38,052 nt of DNA, taken from positions 1-38,052 of the forward strand of contig NZ_BMRZ01000027.1 in the NCBI RefSeq assembly GCF_014648895.1, written 5' to 3'. This DNA comes from Streptomyces tanashiensis. Lineage in GTDB: Bacteria > Actinomycetota > Actinomycetes > Streptomycetales > Streptomycetaceae. The stretch's first letter is position 1. The number at the start of each line of letters is the position of its first letter. A program made the translations under genes and the position numbers. Under the pieces are notes generated by a model, which made no database searches, was not told the DNA's origin, and was given only the letters and a program-made list of their open reading frames with translations. Shown here piece after piece: positions 25,324 to 33,173 of the stretch.

Positions 25324-26376
25324 ATGCTGGCGGCGGCAGGGGTCGGCGCCGCGGAGGAACGGGTGTACCGCTTCCTCGTCGGGGCACGGGAAGCCGACGC
25401 CGTGGGAATCGCCGGGCAGTTGGGGTTCGACGTCGCACGCGTCCACTGGCTGCTGTCATCGCTCCATGACAAGGGCCTTGTCGGGCGGGCCGCCGTACGA
25501 CCGGAGGGCGGTCCCGAACGGTACGTACCGATGGCGCCCGACGCCGCGCTGCGCCCGCTGCTGCTCCGCGGGCACGAAGCGCTCGAATGGGCACGGCGGG
25601 GCGTGGAGCAGCTCGCCGAGGAGTACCGGGCCGGCGGTCGGCGGCACGACGCCGGGCAGCTCGTCGAGGTGATCACCGGGGCGAACGTGATCCGGCAGCG
25701 GCTGCGGCAGATGGCGTACGGGGCCGACGAGATGCGCTGGCTCTGCAAGGCTCATCCGGTCGCTCTGGCGGCGGCGGAGAACGACGAGGAGTGGGAGCTG
25801 CTCGCCCGGGGCGTGCGGTACAAGACGATCTACGAGCGCGAACTCCTCGAAGGACCCGGCATGGTTGACAACGTTGCCCGGAGCATCCGTGCGGGCGAGC
25901 AGGCTCGGGCCGTCGGAACGCTGCCGGTGCGACTGGTGATCGCGGACAGCTCGATGGCCATCTGCCCTCTGGTGTACGAGAGTCGGGAGGGCCTCGACGG
26001 TGCCGAGCGGGCGGCGGGTCCGGCCGACCGGGCGGGCGAGCCGACGGCCGCCGTGGTCCACAGCAGCAGTCTGCTCGACGCGCTGATCGCCCTGTTCGAG
26101 AGCCAGTGGGCGGCGGCGACCCCGCTGCACGTGACCGACTCCGGCGAACTGGCCGACTTCGACGGCAGCCCGCGCCCGGCGGTGCATCTCGCCGACGACG
26201 AGCGCTATCTGCTCTCCCTGATCGTCGCCGGGGTCGCGGACAAGGCCATCGCCTCCCAGCTGTGGGTGAGTCAGCGCACGGTGCAGCGCCGCATCCAGGC
26301 CCTGATGCAGCGCGCCGGGGCCCTGACCAGGACCCAGCTGGTGTGGCAGGTGGCGCAGCGGGGGTGGCTGGCGTAG
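25324..26376 (+). CDS. TrmB/LuxR-type transcriptional regulator
   Basis: 350 residues. The ATG at 25324 follows GAGAAGGG, and a GTG at 25309 is the alternative. The N-terminus is a TrmB-like winged helix (EERVYRFLVGAREADAVGIA, ARVHWLLSSLHDKGLVGRAA). The middle part (VEVITGANVIRQRLRQM, VRYKTIYERELLE, RLVIADSSMAICPLVYES) is the ligand-like region of streptomycete LuxR proteins. A GerE-type helix-turn-helix closes it (LSLIVAGVADKAIASQLWVS followed by QRTVQRRIQALMQRAGA). It is divergent from the large subtilase, suggesting a regulator-protease pair. Confidence 0.9.
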   Translation: MLAAAGVGAAEERVYRFLVGAREADAVGIAGQLGFDVARVHWLLSSLHDKGLVGRAAVRPEGGPERYVPMAPDAALRPLLLRGHEALEWARRGVEQLAEEYRAGGRRHDAGQLVEVITGANVIRQRLRQMAYGADEMRWLCKAHPVALAAAENDEEWELLARGVRYKTIYERELLEGPGMVDNVARSIRAGEQARAVGTLPVRLVIADSSMAICPLVYESREGLDGAERAAGPADRAGEPTAAVVHSSSLLDALIALFESQWAAATPLHVTDSGELADFDGSPRPAVHLADDERYLLSLIVAGVADKAIASQLWVSQRTVQRRIQALMQRAGALTRTQLVWQVAQRGWLA

Positions 26377-26382
26377 GGGCAC

Positions 26383-26427
26383 GAAGCCCGGCGTCCGACA
26401 GGGGGCAAGTCCGCGATCGCCGGCTTC
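26383..26427. terminator. Hairpin between convergent genes
   Basis: GAAGCCCGGCG (26383-26393) pairs with CGCCGGCTTC (26418-26427) with one bulged base. It sits between the LuxR-type gene and the FUSC gene and overlaps the FUSC stop codon. Confidence 0.5.
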
Positions 26428-28771
26428 AGTGCGTGTCGCCGTACGCGTGGGTGTCGGCACCGCCGTCGGTGTCGCCGGTGTCGGCGCCGGTGTGGGTGCG
26501 GTCGGCGTGGTCGGCGTGGTCGGCGTCGACACCGGCGGCGCTGTGGTCGGCATCGGTGTCGGGGCTGGTGTCGGCATCGGTGTCGCCGGCGAGCCGCACC
26601 AGGTCCGTCGTCAGAGAGGCCAGCCAGGACACGGTCGCGTAGTACGCGCGCGTGGCGCCGGGCGGGTCGTCGGCGAAGGTGGCGGAGTCCGTCGGGAGGG
26701 GGAGCGGTACCGGCGTCTCCCCCGTGTCCCCGCTGGGATCCATGCGGGCGGAGGTCAGCAGCATGCCCGCCGCGACCCGGTCGCCCGCGCGGATGAGGGA
26801 CTCCGCCGGTTCCCTCCCCAGCGGCGGGACCACGACCGGCTCGGGAGGTACGAGAAGCCGGTCGGCGCCCCAGAGCGTATGGTGCCCGGCGATCAGCGCG
26901 GCCTGCCAGTCCTGGCCGACCGGCGGCGGCACCTGCCCCTTGGGTTCGCTCTGGTACTGCGCGTACGCCGACTCCGCCATGACCAGGGCGTGCTGCAGCG
27001 ACCGGTGGCCCGGCGCGGTGACCACCGGTACGCGCCGCCCGCCCGCCGCGATCTGCGCCGTCGTCGCCACGACGATCTCCGCGGCGATCCGCAGCAGCAC
27101 CGCGACCGATCGCCGCAACTCGTCGTGGGCGCCGCGCGGCCAGGCCATCAGCCCGAACACCGCGCCGATCGCGCTGCCCGTCAGCACGTCGAGCAGCCGG
27201 AACTCGGCGAGCTGCCAGGTGGCCGGCGCCAGCTGGGCGAAGACCAGGGCGACCACCACCGTGAACAGCGCCTGTGCCCACCCGACGCCCTTCACCGGCC
27301 CGAGCGTGAAGGTGACGAGCATCAGCGGCGGCAGTGCCACCGCGTACACCTCGATGTCGGTTCCGACCAGGGCCAGCACTGCCGCCGCGACCAGCGCGCC
27401 GACGAGAGTGCCGGTCAGCGCGATCCGCTCCGTCCTCCGGGTCTCCCGTACCGTCGTGCGCGTCAGGGTCAGGGTGGCCAGCAGCACCCAGAAGCCGTGC
27501 GGGAGCGTGTCGATGCCCGCGATCAACCGGGCCGCCGCCAGGGCGAGGCTGATCCGTACGGCGTTCTGGAAGAACACCGACCGCCCGCCGACGTGGCCCG
27601 ACAGGCGCCGCCACCACAGCCCCGGTGCCCGCATCCGCGCGTACCAGAACCGGCCGGGCGCCGGTGGGTCGGCGGCTCGGCCCCGTACGGCGATGTCGGC
27701 CGCGGTGGACATCGCGAGCGCCGCGTCCGCCACCTCCAGAAGCGCCGCATTCCGGCGCTGCGCGGCGGGAGAGGTGTCCTCGGCCGCTGCCAGTGCCTCA
27801 CGGACCCGCCGCAGCCGGGCGTGTGCCCGGCCGTCGGCGGTTGCGTCCCGCAGCAGGACGGCGGTCGCCGTCGCCACGTCCGCGACCGCCCGCAGCGGGT
27901 CCGGTCCTCCCCCTGTCTCCGGCACCTCGGACACCCTGGCACGGCCGTCCCGGCCCATGTCTCCCGCTGCCGCGCCCGCCTCGGTCCCGGCTTCCCCGGG
28001 CGGACCGGCACCCGTGGGAGGCGGCGGCAATGCCGCCAGCCGACCGAGCAGGGTGCGCGTCGCCAGGCCCGTATGAGCCAGGGCGCGGGGCCGCACACCT
28101 GCTCCGGCCGGCCGTTCCGCCTCCGGAACGCGGGAGGACCGAAGCTCCGTGCTCAAGACGCGGGCGGTGCGCCGCATGGCCTCCGGCAGCGCGTACGGTG
28201 CGGATCGCAGCCGGTCCGCGCAGCGCGCCGCGCCGTCGGCGGCCCGGGCGGCCCGTTCGCTGTAGGGCAGGGCGGGGGGCTCGGGGAACAGCGTCAGCTC
28301 CCCGATGATCAGCAGGACGAGTCCGAAGGTGGCCCCCGCCAGCCGTTCGCCGAGCGAGCCGGGGTCGTAGGGCGGGAAGGACGGCAGGATGTACATCAGC
28401 TGCAGGCCCGTGGCCGCGCCCGCGAAGCGTGGTCCTCCCACGGCCATGAAGGCCAACGCGAATCCGACGACCAGCATGCCGACGACGGCGCTCCACGTCC
28501 GCACCGACAGGTACGTGCCGAGCGTGATCAACACCCAGCACACCGGCACGACGTCGAGCAGCAGCCTGGCCCGCTGTCGTCCGGAGCCGGGGAGGTGGGA
28601 CAGCCCGGCCATGGCGATCGCGCCGAACAGGGCGTATGTCGCGCCGACCGCCGAGTCGAAGCCGTAGAGAAGGACGTAGAACCCGGCCGCGGCGGCGATC
28701 GTGACGCGCAGCGCCCGCCGCCCGGCCGCCCGGTAGGCGGGCGAGGGCCGTCGCAGGAACGCGCCACCCAT
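26426..28771 (-). CDS. FUSC-family (aromatic acid exporter-like) membrane protein
   Basis: 781 residues from the ATG giving MGGAFLRRPSPAYRA. Two membrane bundles, each of about five or six helices, flank a long cytoplasmic region. The first begins LRVTIAAAAGFYVLLYGFDS and ends GLVLLIIGELTLFPEPPALP. The second, from VFFQNAVRISLALAAARLIA, carries the FUSC signature PHGFWVLLATLTLTRTTVRE and GTLVGALVAAAVLALVGTD. Such proteins are proposed efflux pumps for aromatic acids or other small molecules. The last 53 residues are Asp/Thr/His-rich (26429-26590), which is unusual. It is divergent from an MFS exporter with its TetR regulator, so both may respond to the same compound. Confidence 0.88.
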   Translation of the reverse strand: MGGAFLRRPSPAYRAAGRRALRVTIAAAAGFYVLLYGFDSAVGATYALFGAIAMAGLSHLPGSGRQRARLLLDVVPVCWVLITLGTYLSVRTWSAVVGMLVVGFALAFMAVGGPRFAGAATGLQLMYILPSFPPYDPGSLGERLAGATFGLVLLIIGELTLFPEPPALPYSERAARAADGAARCADRLRSAPYALPEAMRRTARVLSTELRSSRVPEAERPAGAGVRPRALAHTGLATRTLLGRLAALPPPPTGAGPPGEAGTEAGAAAGDMGRDGRARVSEVPETGGGPDPLRAVADVATATAVLLRDATADGRAHARLRRVREALAAAEDTSPAAQRRNAALLEVADAALAMSTAADIAVRGRAADPPAPGRFWYARMRAPGLWWRRLSGHVGGRSVFFQNAVRISLALAAARLIAGIDTLPHGFWVLLATLTLTRTTVRETRRTERIALTGTLVGALVAAAVLALVGTDIEVYAVALPPLMLVTFTLGPVKGVGWAQALFTVVVALVFAQLAPATWQLAEFRLLDVLTGSAIGAVFGLMAWPRGAHDELRRSVAVLLRIAAEIVVATTAQIAAGGRRVPVVTAPGHRSLQHALVMAESAYAQYQSEPKGQVPPPVGQDWQAALIAGHHTLWGADRLLVPPEPVVVPPLGREPAESLIRAGDRVAAGMLLTSARMDPSGDTGETPVPLPLPTDSATFADDPPGATRAYYATVSWLASLTTDLVRLAGDTDADTSPDTDADHSAAGVDADHADHADRTHTGADTGDTDGGADTHAYGDTH
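26429..26590 (-). repeat. Low-complexity Asp/Thr/His-rich tail-coding repeat
   Basis: The 3' end of the FUSC gene is built from degenerate GTCGGC/GTCGGTGTC units, encoding a tail with repeated D-T-D-A-D, D-A-D-H and T-H-T-G. It is in frame and ends at the gene's own stop, so it is coding low complexity rather than an intergenic array. Confidence 0.7.
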
Positions 28772-28899
28772 GCCCCCAGCATCACCCGTCCCTCGGGACC
28801 CGGCACGGCGGGGAGGCCGACGGTCCCGGACAGCGGGGCCCGTTCCGGGATGTGCGCCACCGTTTCGAGGAGCAGGCGCTGGGCGCGGCACACCCGGCG

Positions 28900-28928
28900 T
28901 CGACAGGGGGTGCACACTTGTTTACCCT
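28900..28928 (+). promoter_or_regulatory. Promoter of the MFS-TetR operon
   Basis: A -35-like TCGACA (28900-28905, five of six to TTGACA), a 17-base spacer and a -10-like TACCCT (28923-28928, TAnnnT) fit a housekeeping sigma-70-type promoter. They lie about 60 bases before the MFS start codon. An operator-like repeat lies within the spacer. Confidence 0.6.
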
Positions 28929-28950
28929 GGGGTGCACACTTGTACACCCC
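28907..28950. promoter_or_regulatory. Tandem operator candidate for the TetR-family repressor
   Basis: GGGGTGCACACTTGT occurs twice, exactly 22 bases apart (28907-28921 and 28929-28943). The second copy continues as TACACCCC, giving an imperfect palindrome at 28929-28950 (9 of 11 half-site positions match). One copy covers the promoter spacer and the other lies just downstream of the -10. This is the usual placement for a TetR-family repressor that controls its own operon. Confidence 0.6.
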
Positions 28951-28986
28951 TGCCGTTCCCGGTTCTCGCACCACCTCTGGAGCACG

Positions 28987-30489
28987 ATGACCTCCGCCGC
29001 CCCCGCATCCGCGCCCGGCACGACATCCGGGCACGCCCGCTCCCGGCTCGTCGTCCCCGTCCTCGCCTTCTGCGGCATGGTCGTCGCCGTCATGCAGACC
29101 CTCGTCGTGCCGCTGCTGCCGCACATACCCGAGCTGACCGGGGCGAGCGCGGGCGCCGCGGGCTGGCTGGTGACCGTCACCCTCCTCACCGGCGCGGTGT
29201 TCACCCCGGTGCTCGGCCGGGTCGGCGACATGTACGGCAAGCGGCGGGTCCTCCTCGCGTCGCTCGGGGTGCTCACCCTCGGTTCCGTGCTCTGCGCGGT
29301 CAGCTCCGACATCGGCGTACTGATCACCGGCCGGGCCCTCCAGGGCGCGGCTCTCGCGGTGATCCCGCTCGGCATCAGCATCATCCGCGACGAGCTCCCC
29401 GCCGAGCGCGTCCTGCCGTCCATCGCGCTGATGAGCTCCACCCTCGGCATCGGCGCGGCCATCGGACTGCCGCTGGCCGCCGTCGTGACGGAGAACTTCG
29501 ACTGGCACACCATGTTCTGGGCGTCCGCCGCACTCGGCCTGCTCGACCTCCTGCTGGTGCTGTGGGTCGTACCGGAGTCGGCCGTGCGCACCCGGGGGCG
29601 CTTCGACGTGCCGGGCACGCTGGGCCTCGCCGTCCTGCTGGTCGGTGTGCTCCTGGCGATCACCCAGGGCTCCGGCTGGGGCTGGACCTCCGCGCTGACG
29701 CTCGGCCTGCTCGGCGCCTCGGTCGCCGTGGGTGTGGTCTGGGGCTGGTACGAACTGCGTACCCCGTCCCCGATCATGGACCTGAGGGTGTCCGCCCGGC
29801 CCGCCGTACTGCTGACCAACATCGCGGCCCTGCTCATCGGCTTCTCGTTCTACGCGAACTCCCTGGTCACGGCCCAGCTCGTGCAGGAGCCCACGAGTAC
29901 CGGCTACGGCCTCGGCGCCTCGATCGTCGTCAGCGGACTCTGCCTGCTGCCCGGCGGACTCGCGATGGTGGCCCTGTCTCCCCTCTCGGCGCGGATCTCC
30001 GCCACGTACGGGCCCCGCACCGCGCTCGCCGTCGCGGCGGTCGTCATGACCCTGGGCTATGTGGTGCGCTTCTTCACCAGCCACAGCCTCTGGCTGATCG
30101 TCGCCGGCGCCACCGTGGTCGCCTGCGGCACCGCCATCGCTTACTCGGCGCTGCCCGCGCTCGTGATGCGGGCCGTGCCGGTGAGCGAGACCGGCTCGGC
30201 CAACGGCCTCAACACCCTGATGCGCTCCGTCGGCCAGGCCTGCTGCAGCGCCGTGGTCACCGCCGTACTGGCCCGTGTGACCTTCGTGGCGGACGGCCGA
30301 ACCGCACCGACGCTCCACGCCTATCTGCTGATCTTCCTGGTCGCCGCCGGAGCGGCCCTCGCCGCCCTCGTCGCCACCCTCCTCCTGCCGTCCGACCGGC
30401 CCGGGCGGGACGCCCCGCGCGACGGTGACCAGCCGGGCGGTACGGTCACGGTGTCACCGCCCACCAGCGCCGCCCGAGGGAACGCATGA
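28987..30489 (+). CDS. MFS exporter, DHA2 (14-TMS) type
   Basis: 500 residues from the ATG, with CTGGAG four bases upstream. About fourteen hydrophobic segments can be counted. The major-facilitator motif A is VLGRVGDMYGKRRVLLAS after helix 2, and the antiporter motif C is around STLGIGAAIGLPLAAVVTEN in helix 5, which marks proton-coupled drug exporters. It is an inner-membrane efflux pump, probably for a toxic small molecule or antibiotic. The stop overlaps the start of the TetR-family gene by four bases (ATGA), so the two are translationally coupled. The operon promoter and operator lie just upstream. Confidence 0.93.
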   Translation: MTSAAPASAPGTTSGHARSRLVVPVLAFCGMVVAVMQTLVVPLLPHIPELTGASAGAAGWLVTVTLLTGAVFTPVLGRVGDMYGKRRVLLASLGVLTLGSVLCAVSSDIGVLITGRALQGAALAVIPLGISIIRDELPAERVLPSIALMSSTLGIGAAIGLPLAAVVTENFDWHTMFWASAALGLLDLLLVLWVVPESAVRTRGRFDVPGTLGLAVLLVGVLLAITQGSGWGWTSALTLGLLGASVAVGVVWGWYELRTPSPIMDLRVSARPAVLLTNIAALLIGFSFYANSLVTAQLVQEPTSTGYGLGASIVVSGLCLLPGGLAMVALSPLSARISATYGPRTALAVAAVVMTLGYVVRFFTSHSLWLIVAGATVVACGTAIAYSALPALVMRAVPVSETGSANGLNTLMRSVGQACCSAVVTAVLARVTFVADGRTAPTLHAYLLIFLVAAGAALAALVATLLLPSDRPGRDAPRDGDQPGGTVTVSPPTSAARGNA

Positions 30490-31127
30490 GCACCGCCGAC
30501 GAATCCACCTCCCCGGCCACGGCCGACGCGGGTCGAACCGTCCGCCCGCAGGCCGGGGCCTCCCCCATGGACGGAGGGGAGGAAGGCCCTGAGACCGGAC
30601 GCGATGCCATCATCCGCGCCGCGCGGCGGGCGTTCACGCTCAAGCCGTACGCCGAGGTCACCATGCGGGGCATCGCCGCGGCGGCCGGGGTGAGCCCGTC
30701 CCTGATCGTCAAACGGTTCGGCACCAAGGAGGCCCTGTTCAACACGGTCGTCGACTTCCGGCCGGCCGCCACCGAACTCTTCACCGCCCCGCTGCCCGAC
30801 CTCGGCCGCCACCTCGTCCTGACCATGATCGACCTCCGCGACCGGCTCCGCGGCGACCCGCTCCTGCGCGTGGTCTTCTCCCTCGGCATCGAGGACGAGC
30901 GCACGCTGCTGCGCGCCCGCTTCCGCGAACAGGTCACCGACCGCCTCGCCGGCCTCCTCACCGGCCCCGACGCCCGACTGCGCGCGGAACTCGTCGCCGG
31001 CCAGCTCCTGGGCCTGGGCGCCACCCTGAGTCTCCACCGCCCCGACGGCGCCACCGCCCAGACCACAGCCGAACGCCTCGCGGACCTCTACGCCCCCGGC
31101 ATCCAGCACCTCGTCGACGGGGGCTGA
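30486..31127 (+). CDS. TetR-family repressor, coupled to the MFS exporter
   Basis: 213 residues. It has an unusually long, disordered N-terminal tail of about 38 residues before the helix-turn-helix (RDAIIRAARRAFTLKPYAEV, TMRGIAAAAGVSPSLIVKRF, GTKEALFNTVV). The C-terminal helical ligand-binding domain includes LVLTMIDLRDRLRGDPLLRV and AELVAGQLLGLGATLSL. The start codon overlaps the exporter's stop (ATGA). By context it represses the exporter operon, and possibly the divergent FUSC gene, until an exported compound binds. The operator candidate is at 28907-28950. Confidence 0.92.
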   Translation: MSTADESTSPATADAGRTVRPQAGASPMDGGEEGPETGRDAIIRAARRAFTLKPYAEVTMRGIAAAAGVSPSLIVKRFGTKEALFNTVVDFRPAATELFTAPLPDLGRHLVLTMIDLRDRLRGDPLLRVVFSLGIEDERTLLRARFREQVTDRLAGLLTGPDARLRAELVAGQLLGLGATLSLHRPDGATAQTTAERLADLYAPGIQHLVDGG

Positions 31128-31220
31128 GCGGCGACACCCTCGAACACGAGGCGCGCCGGCCGGACGCCCACCGAACAAAAAGGAAGCGGCAGACCTCTCC
31201 GATCGCGGTACGGTCCGTCC

Positions 31221-31880
31221 ATGTCCCGATCATCAACCGATAGTGCCCTTTCCCGGCCCCCCGTCACCGCCGACGACCTCGACTCGGCCGTCCAACTCGC
31301 CGTGGCAGTCCTCCGCGAGGCGCCCCCAGCCGCATGGGAGGGCAAGGCCGGTTCGCTGGAATGGGACTGCTGGGAAACCGTCGAGCATCTCAGCGACGAC
31401 CTCTTCGCCTACGCCGCGCAACTGGGCCCCCGAACACCGCCCTTGGACGGCGAGGTGCCCTTCGTATGGGAGAGCCGCCGTCCCGGCGGCCCGGCGAACG
31501 CCATTCACGCGGACCGCACGGCGGGGCCCGTCGGCCTGCTGCAGGTCCTGGAAGCGAGCGGCGCGCTGCTCGTCGCCATGGTGCGAACGGTGCCTCCGCA
31601 GACCCGCGCCCACCACGGCTTCGGCGTCTCGGACCCCGAGGGTTTCGCCGCCATGGGAATCGTGGAGACCCTGGTGCACACATATGACCTGGCCGCAGGG
31701 CTCGGCCTCGCATGGACCCCGCCTGCCGGTCTGTGCTCTCGGGTGCTGGCTCGGCTGTTCCCGGACGCACCGTCGTCCACGGATCCCTGGCCCACCCTCC
31801 TGTGGGCCACCGGCCGCGCCGAACTGCCGGGACACCCCCGTCTCACCACCTGGCGCTGGGACGGCACGCCCCGGGCGTAG
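31221..31880 (+). CDS. DinB/MDMPI-like (mycothiol-dependent type) protein
   Basis: 219 residues. This is a four-helix-bundle protein of the DinB / mycothiol-maleylpyruvate-isomerase N-domain superfamily. Metal-ligand candidates are H56 in ETVEHLSDDLFAYA and the His of MGIVETLVHTYDLAAGLGL (about residue 153), the usual H-x3-D and H-x3-D positions. WDCWETVEHLSDD and WPTLLWATGR are typical of streptomycete members. Members may use mycothiol as cofactor, but the substrate is unknown. It lies two genes away from a second protein of the same superfamily, separated by a thioredoxin-like gene. Confidence 0.8.
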   Translation: MSRSSTDSALSRPPVTADDLDSAVQLAVAVLREAPPAAWEGKAGSLEWDCWETVEHLSDDLFAYAAQLGPRTPPLDGEVPFVWESRRPGGPANAIHADRTAGPVGLLQVLEASGALLVAMVRTVPPQTRAHHGFGVSDPEGFAAMGIVETLVHTYDLAAGLGLAWTPPAGLCSRVLARLFPDAPSSTDPWPTLLWATGRAELPGHPRLTTWRWDGTPRA

Positions 31881-31915
31881 GCGCGACGGTGAGTGGCGGA
31901 TGGCCGGAACCCGGT

Positions 31916-31949
31916 CGGGCGCCCGCGGCGGGCGGTGTCGCGGCGCCCG
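31916..31949. terminator. Hairpin between convergent genes
   Basis: CGGGCGCC (31916-31923) pairs with GGCGCCCG (31942-31949), with more GC pairing possible in the loop. It lies between the DinB-like gene and the thioredoxin-like gene. Confidence 0.5.
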
Positions 31950-31954
31950 CCCGC

Positions 31955-32293
31955 TCAGAGGTGGCCGTCGAGAAGGTCCCGTACCTCGGCGATGGTCATC
32001 GGCCCCTCCGAGTGCGCCACCGCCTCACTCTCCTTGAGCAGGACGTAGGACGGAGCGCCGGTGACTCCGTATCGCGTGGTCGCGGCCGGACAACGTGTGA
32101 TGTCCGTGCGGACGACCGTCAGGCGGCCGGTGTACTCGTCGGCGACGTCACCCACGACGAGGTCCATCGCCCGGCAGGGCTCGATCGCCTTGGGCCATGT
32201 CCCGATGAAGTACGCGAGGACCGGGACTCCGCTCATCCGGAGGATGAAATCGAACTCCGCGTCCTCACGGGGTTGGTGAACCCGCTTCGCCAT
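31955..32293 (-). CDS. Thioredoxin-like protein with a single active-site-region Cys
   Basis: 112 residues with the thioredoxin fold: PVLAYFIGTWPKAIEPCRAM, DEYTGRLTVVRTDIT, YGVTGAPSYVLLKESE (cis-Pro before SYVLL), and a final helix VRDLLDGHL. Where thioredoxins have W-C-G-P-C, this protein has W33-P-K-A-I-E-P-C40, so only one Cys lies near the active site. A second Cys (C68) is elsewhere. A classical dithiol exchange is therefore unlikely. A monothiol, mycothiol-linked or non-catalytic role is possible. It sits between two DinB/mycothiol-type genes, which fits a thiol-linked function but does not prove it. Confidence 0.8.
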   Translation of the reverse strand: MAKRVHQPREDAEFDFILRMSGVPVLAYFIGTWPKAIEPCRAMDLVVGDVADEYTGRLTVVRTDITRCPAATTRYGVTGAPSYVLLKESEAVAHSEGPMTIAEVRDLLDGHL

Positions 32294-32405
32294 GCAAGCT
32301 CCTGACCTCGCGTTCCGTCATTCCGTCCCCCATCATCCCTCGCCGGACGACCTCGGCTGCGACCGGCAGCCCGCGATCAGGTGTCCCTGTTGGTAGCTTG
32401 CGGAC

Positions 32406-33062
32406 GTGGACGACTTCTCAACCTCGTGGACCGCACTGCGCGAGACCGTCGCCGGTCTCGCCGACGACGACTTCGCACAGCCGTCGGGCTGCACCGGCTG
32501 GCTCGTACGCGACCTGGTGTGCCACCTCGTCATCGACGCCCAGGACGTCCTCATCACCCTCGCGACACCCGCCGACACGCCCCCGACACGGGACGCCGCG
32601 AGCTACTGGGAGGTGGCCGACACCCCGCCGACCGGCGAGGACCCGCTGGACGCGCTGACCGTACGGCTCGCCGCGGCGTACGAGGATCCGGGACTCCTGA
32701 AGTTCCACCTCGACGACGTCGGCTCCGCCGCCGGCCGCGCCGCCGTGCTCGCCGACCCCGGACGCGCGGTCGCCACGCGAGGCGAGGTGCTCACGGCAGG
32801 CGACTACCTCTCCGCGTACGTCCTGGAGTGGACCCTGCACCACCTGGACCTCGTGGCGCACCTGCGAGGGGCGCCACGACCGCCCGCGGAGAGCCTGTCC
32901 ACCGCGCGCGCACTCCTTGAGCGGATCGCCGGCGCGCCCTTCCCGGCCGAACTGTCCGACACGGACGCGCTGCTCGTGGGAACCGGCCGCCGCGAACCGA
33001 GCTCCGCAGAACGGGCCGCGCTGTCCGGGGCCGGCGTGCGGATCCCGCTCTCGCTCGGCTGA
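32406..33062 (+). CDS. Second DinB/MDMPI-like protein
   Basis: 218 residues from the GTG giving VDDFSTSWTALRETV. The sequence follows the maleylpyruvate-isomerase N-domain pattern: GLADDDFAQPSGCTGWLVRD, LVCHLVIDAQDVLI with the first His, and LSAYVLEWTLHHLDLVAHLR with the second H-x-x-D. A C-terminal part ends DALLVGTGRREPSSAERAAL, typical of the TIGR03083-like actinobacterial group. Members bind a divalent metal and often use mycothiol. The substrate is unknown. It is divergent from the thioredoxin-like gene and convergent with the next gene across a very stable hairpin. Confidence 0.85.
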   Translation: MDDFSTSWTALRETVAGLADDDFAQPSGCTGWLVRDLVCHLVIDAQDVLITLATPADTPPTRDAASYWEVADTPPTGEDPLDALTVRLAAAYEDPGLLKFHLDDVGSAAGRAAVLADPGRAVATRGEVLTAGDYLSAYVLEWTLHHLDLVAHLRGAPRPPAESLSTARALLERIAGAPFPAELSDTDALLVGTGRREPSSAERAALSGAGVRIPLSLG

Positions 33063-33113
33063 ACGAAGCACGGCCGGCGCGCTCACCGTGGCGGCGGGGC
33101 CGCGCCACGACGG

Positions 33114-33162
33114 CAGCGCGCCCCCGCAGGCCGTGAGGACGGCCGTGCGCGGGGGCGCGCTG
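33114..33162. terminator. Strong bidirectional hairpin
   Basis: A 14-bp outer stem (33114-33127 with 33149-33162) and a 6-bp inner stem (33129-33134 with 33139-33144, loop GAGG), interrupted by one base on one side and four on the other. It lies between convergent genes. Confidence 0.85.
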
Positions 33163-33173
33163 TCGGGGGTCGG

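Noticed and set aside
26440..26590. Repeated GTCGGC-like units considered as a CRISPR or satellite array
   Set aside because: The units are degenerate, lack spacers, and are in frame with the end of the FUSC gene.
26429..28990. A plus-strand open frame of 853 codons over the FUSC gene, and a minus-strand one (28528-30318) over the MFS gene
   Set aside because: Both are antisense artefacts of high GC at third codon positions. The opposite strands encode recognisable membrane proteins.
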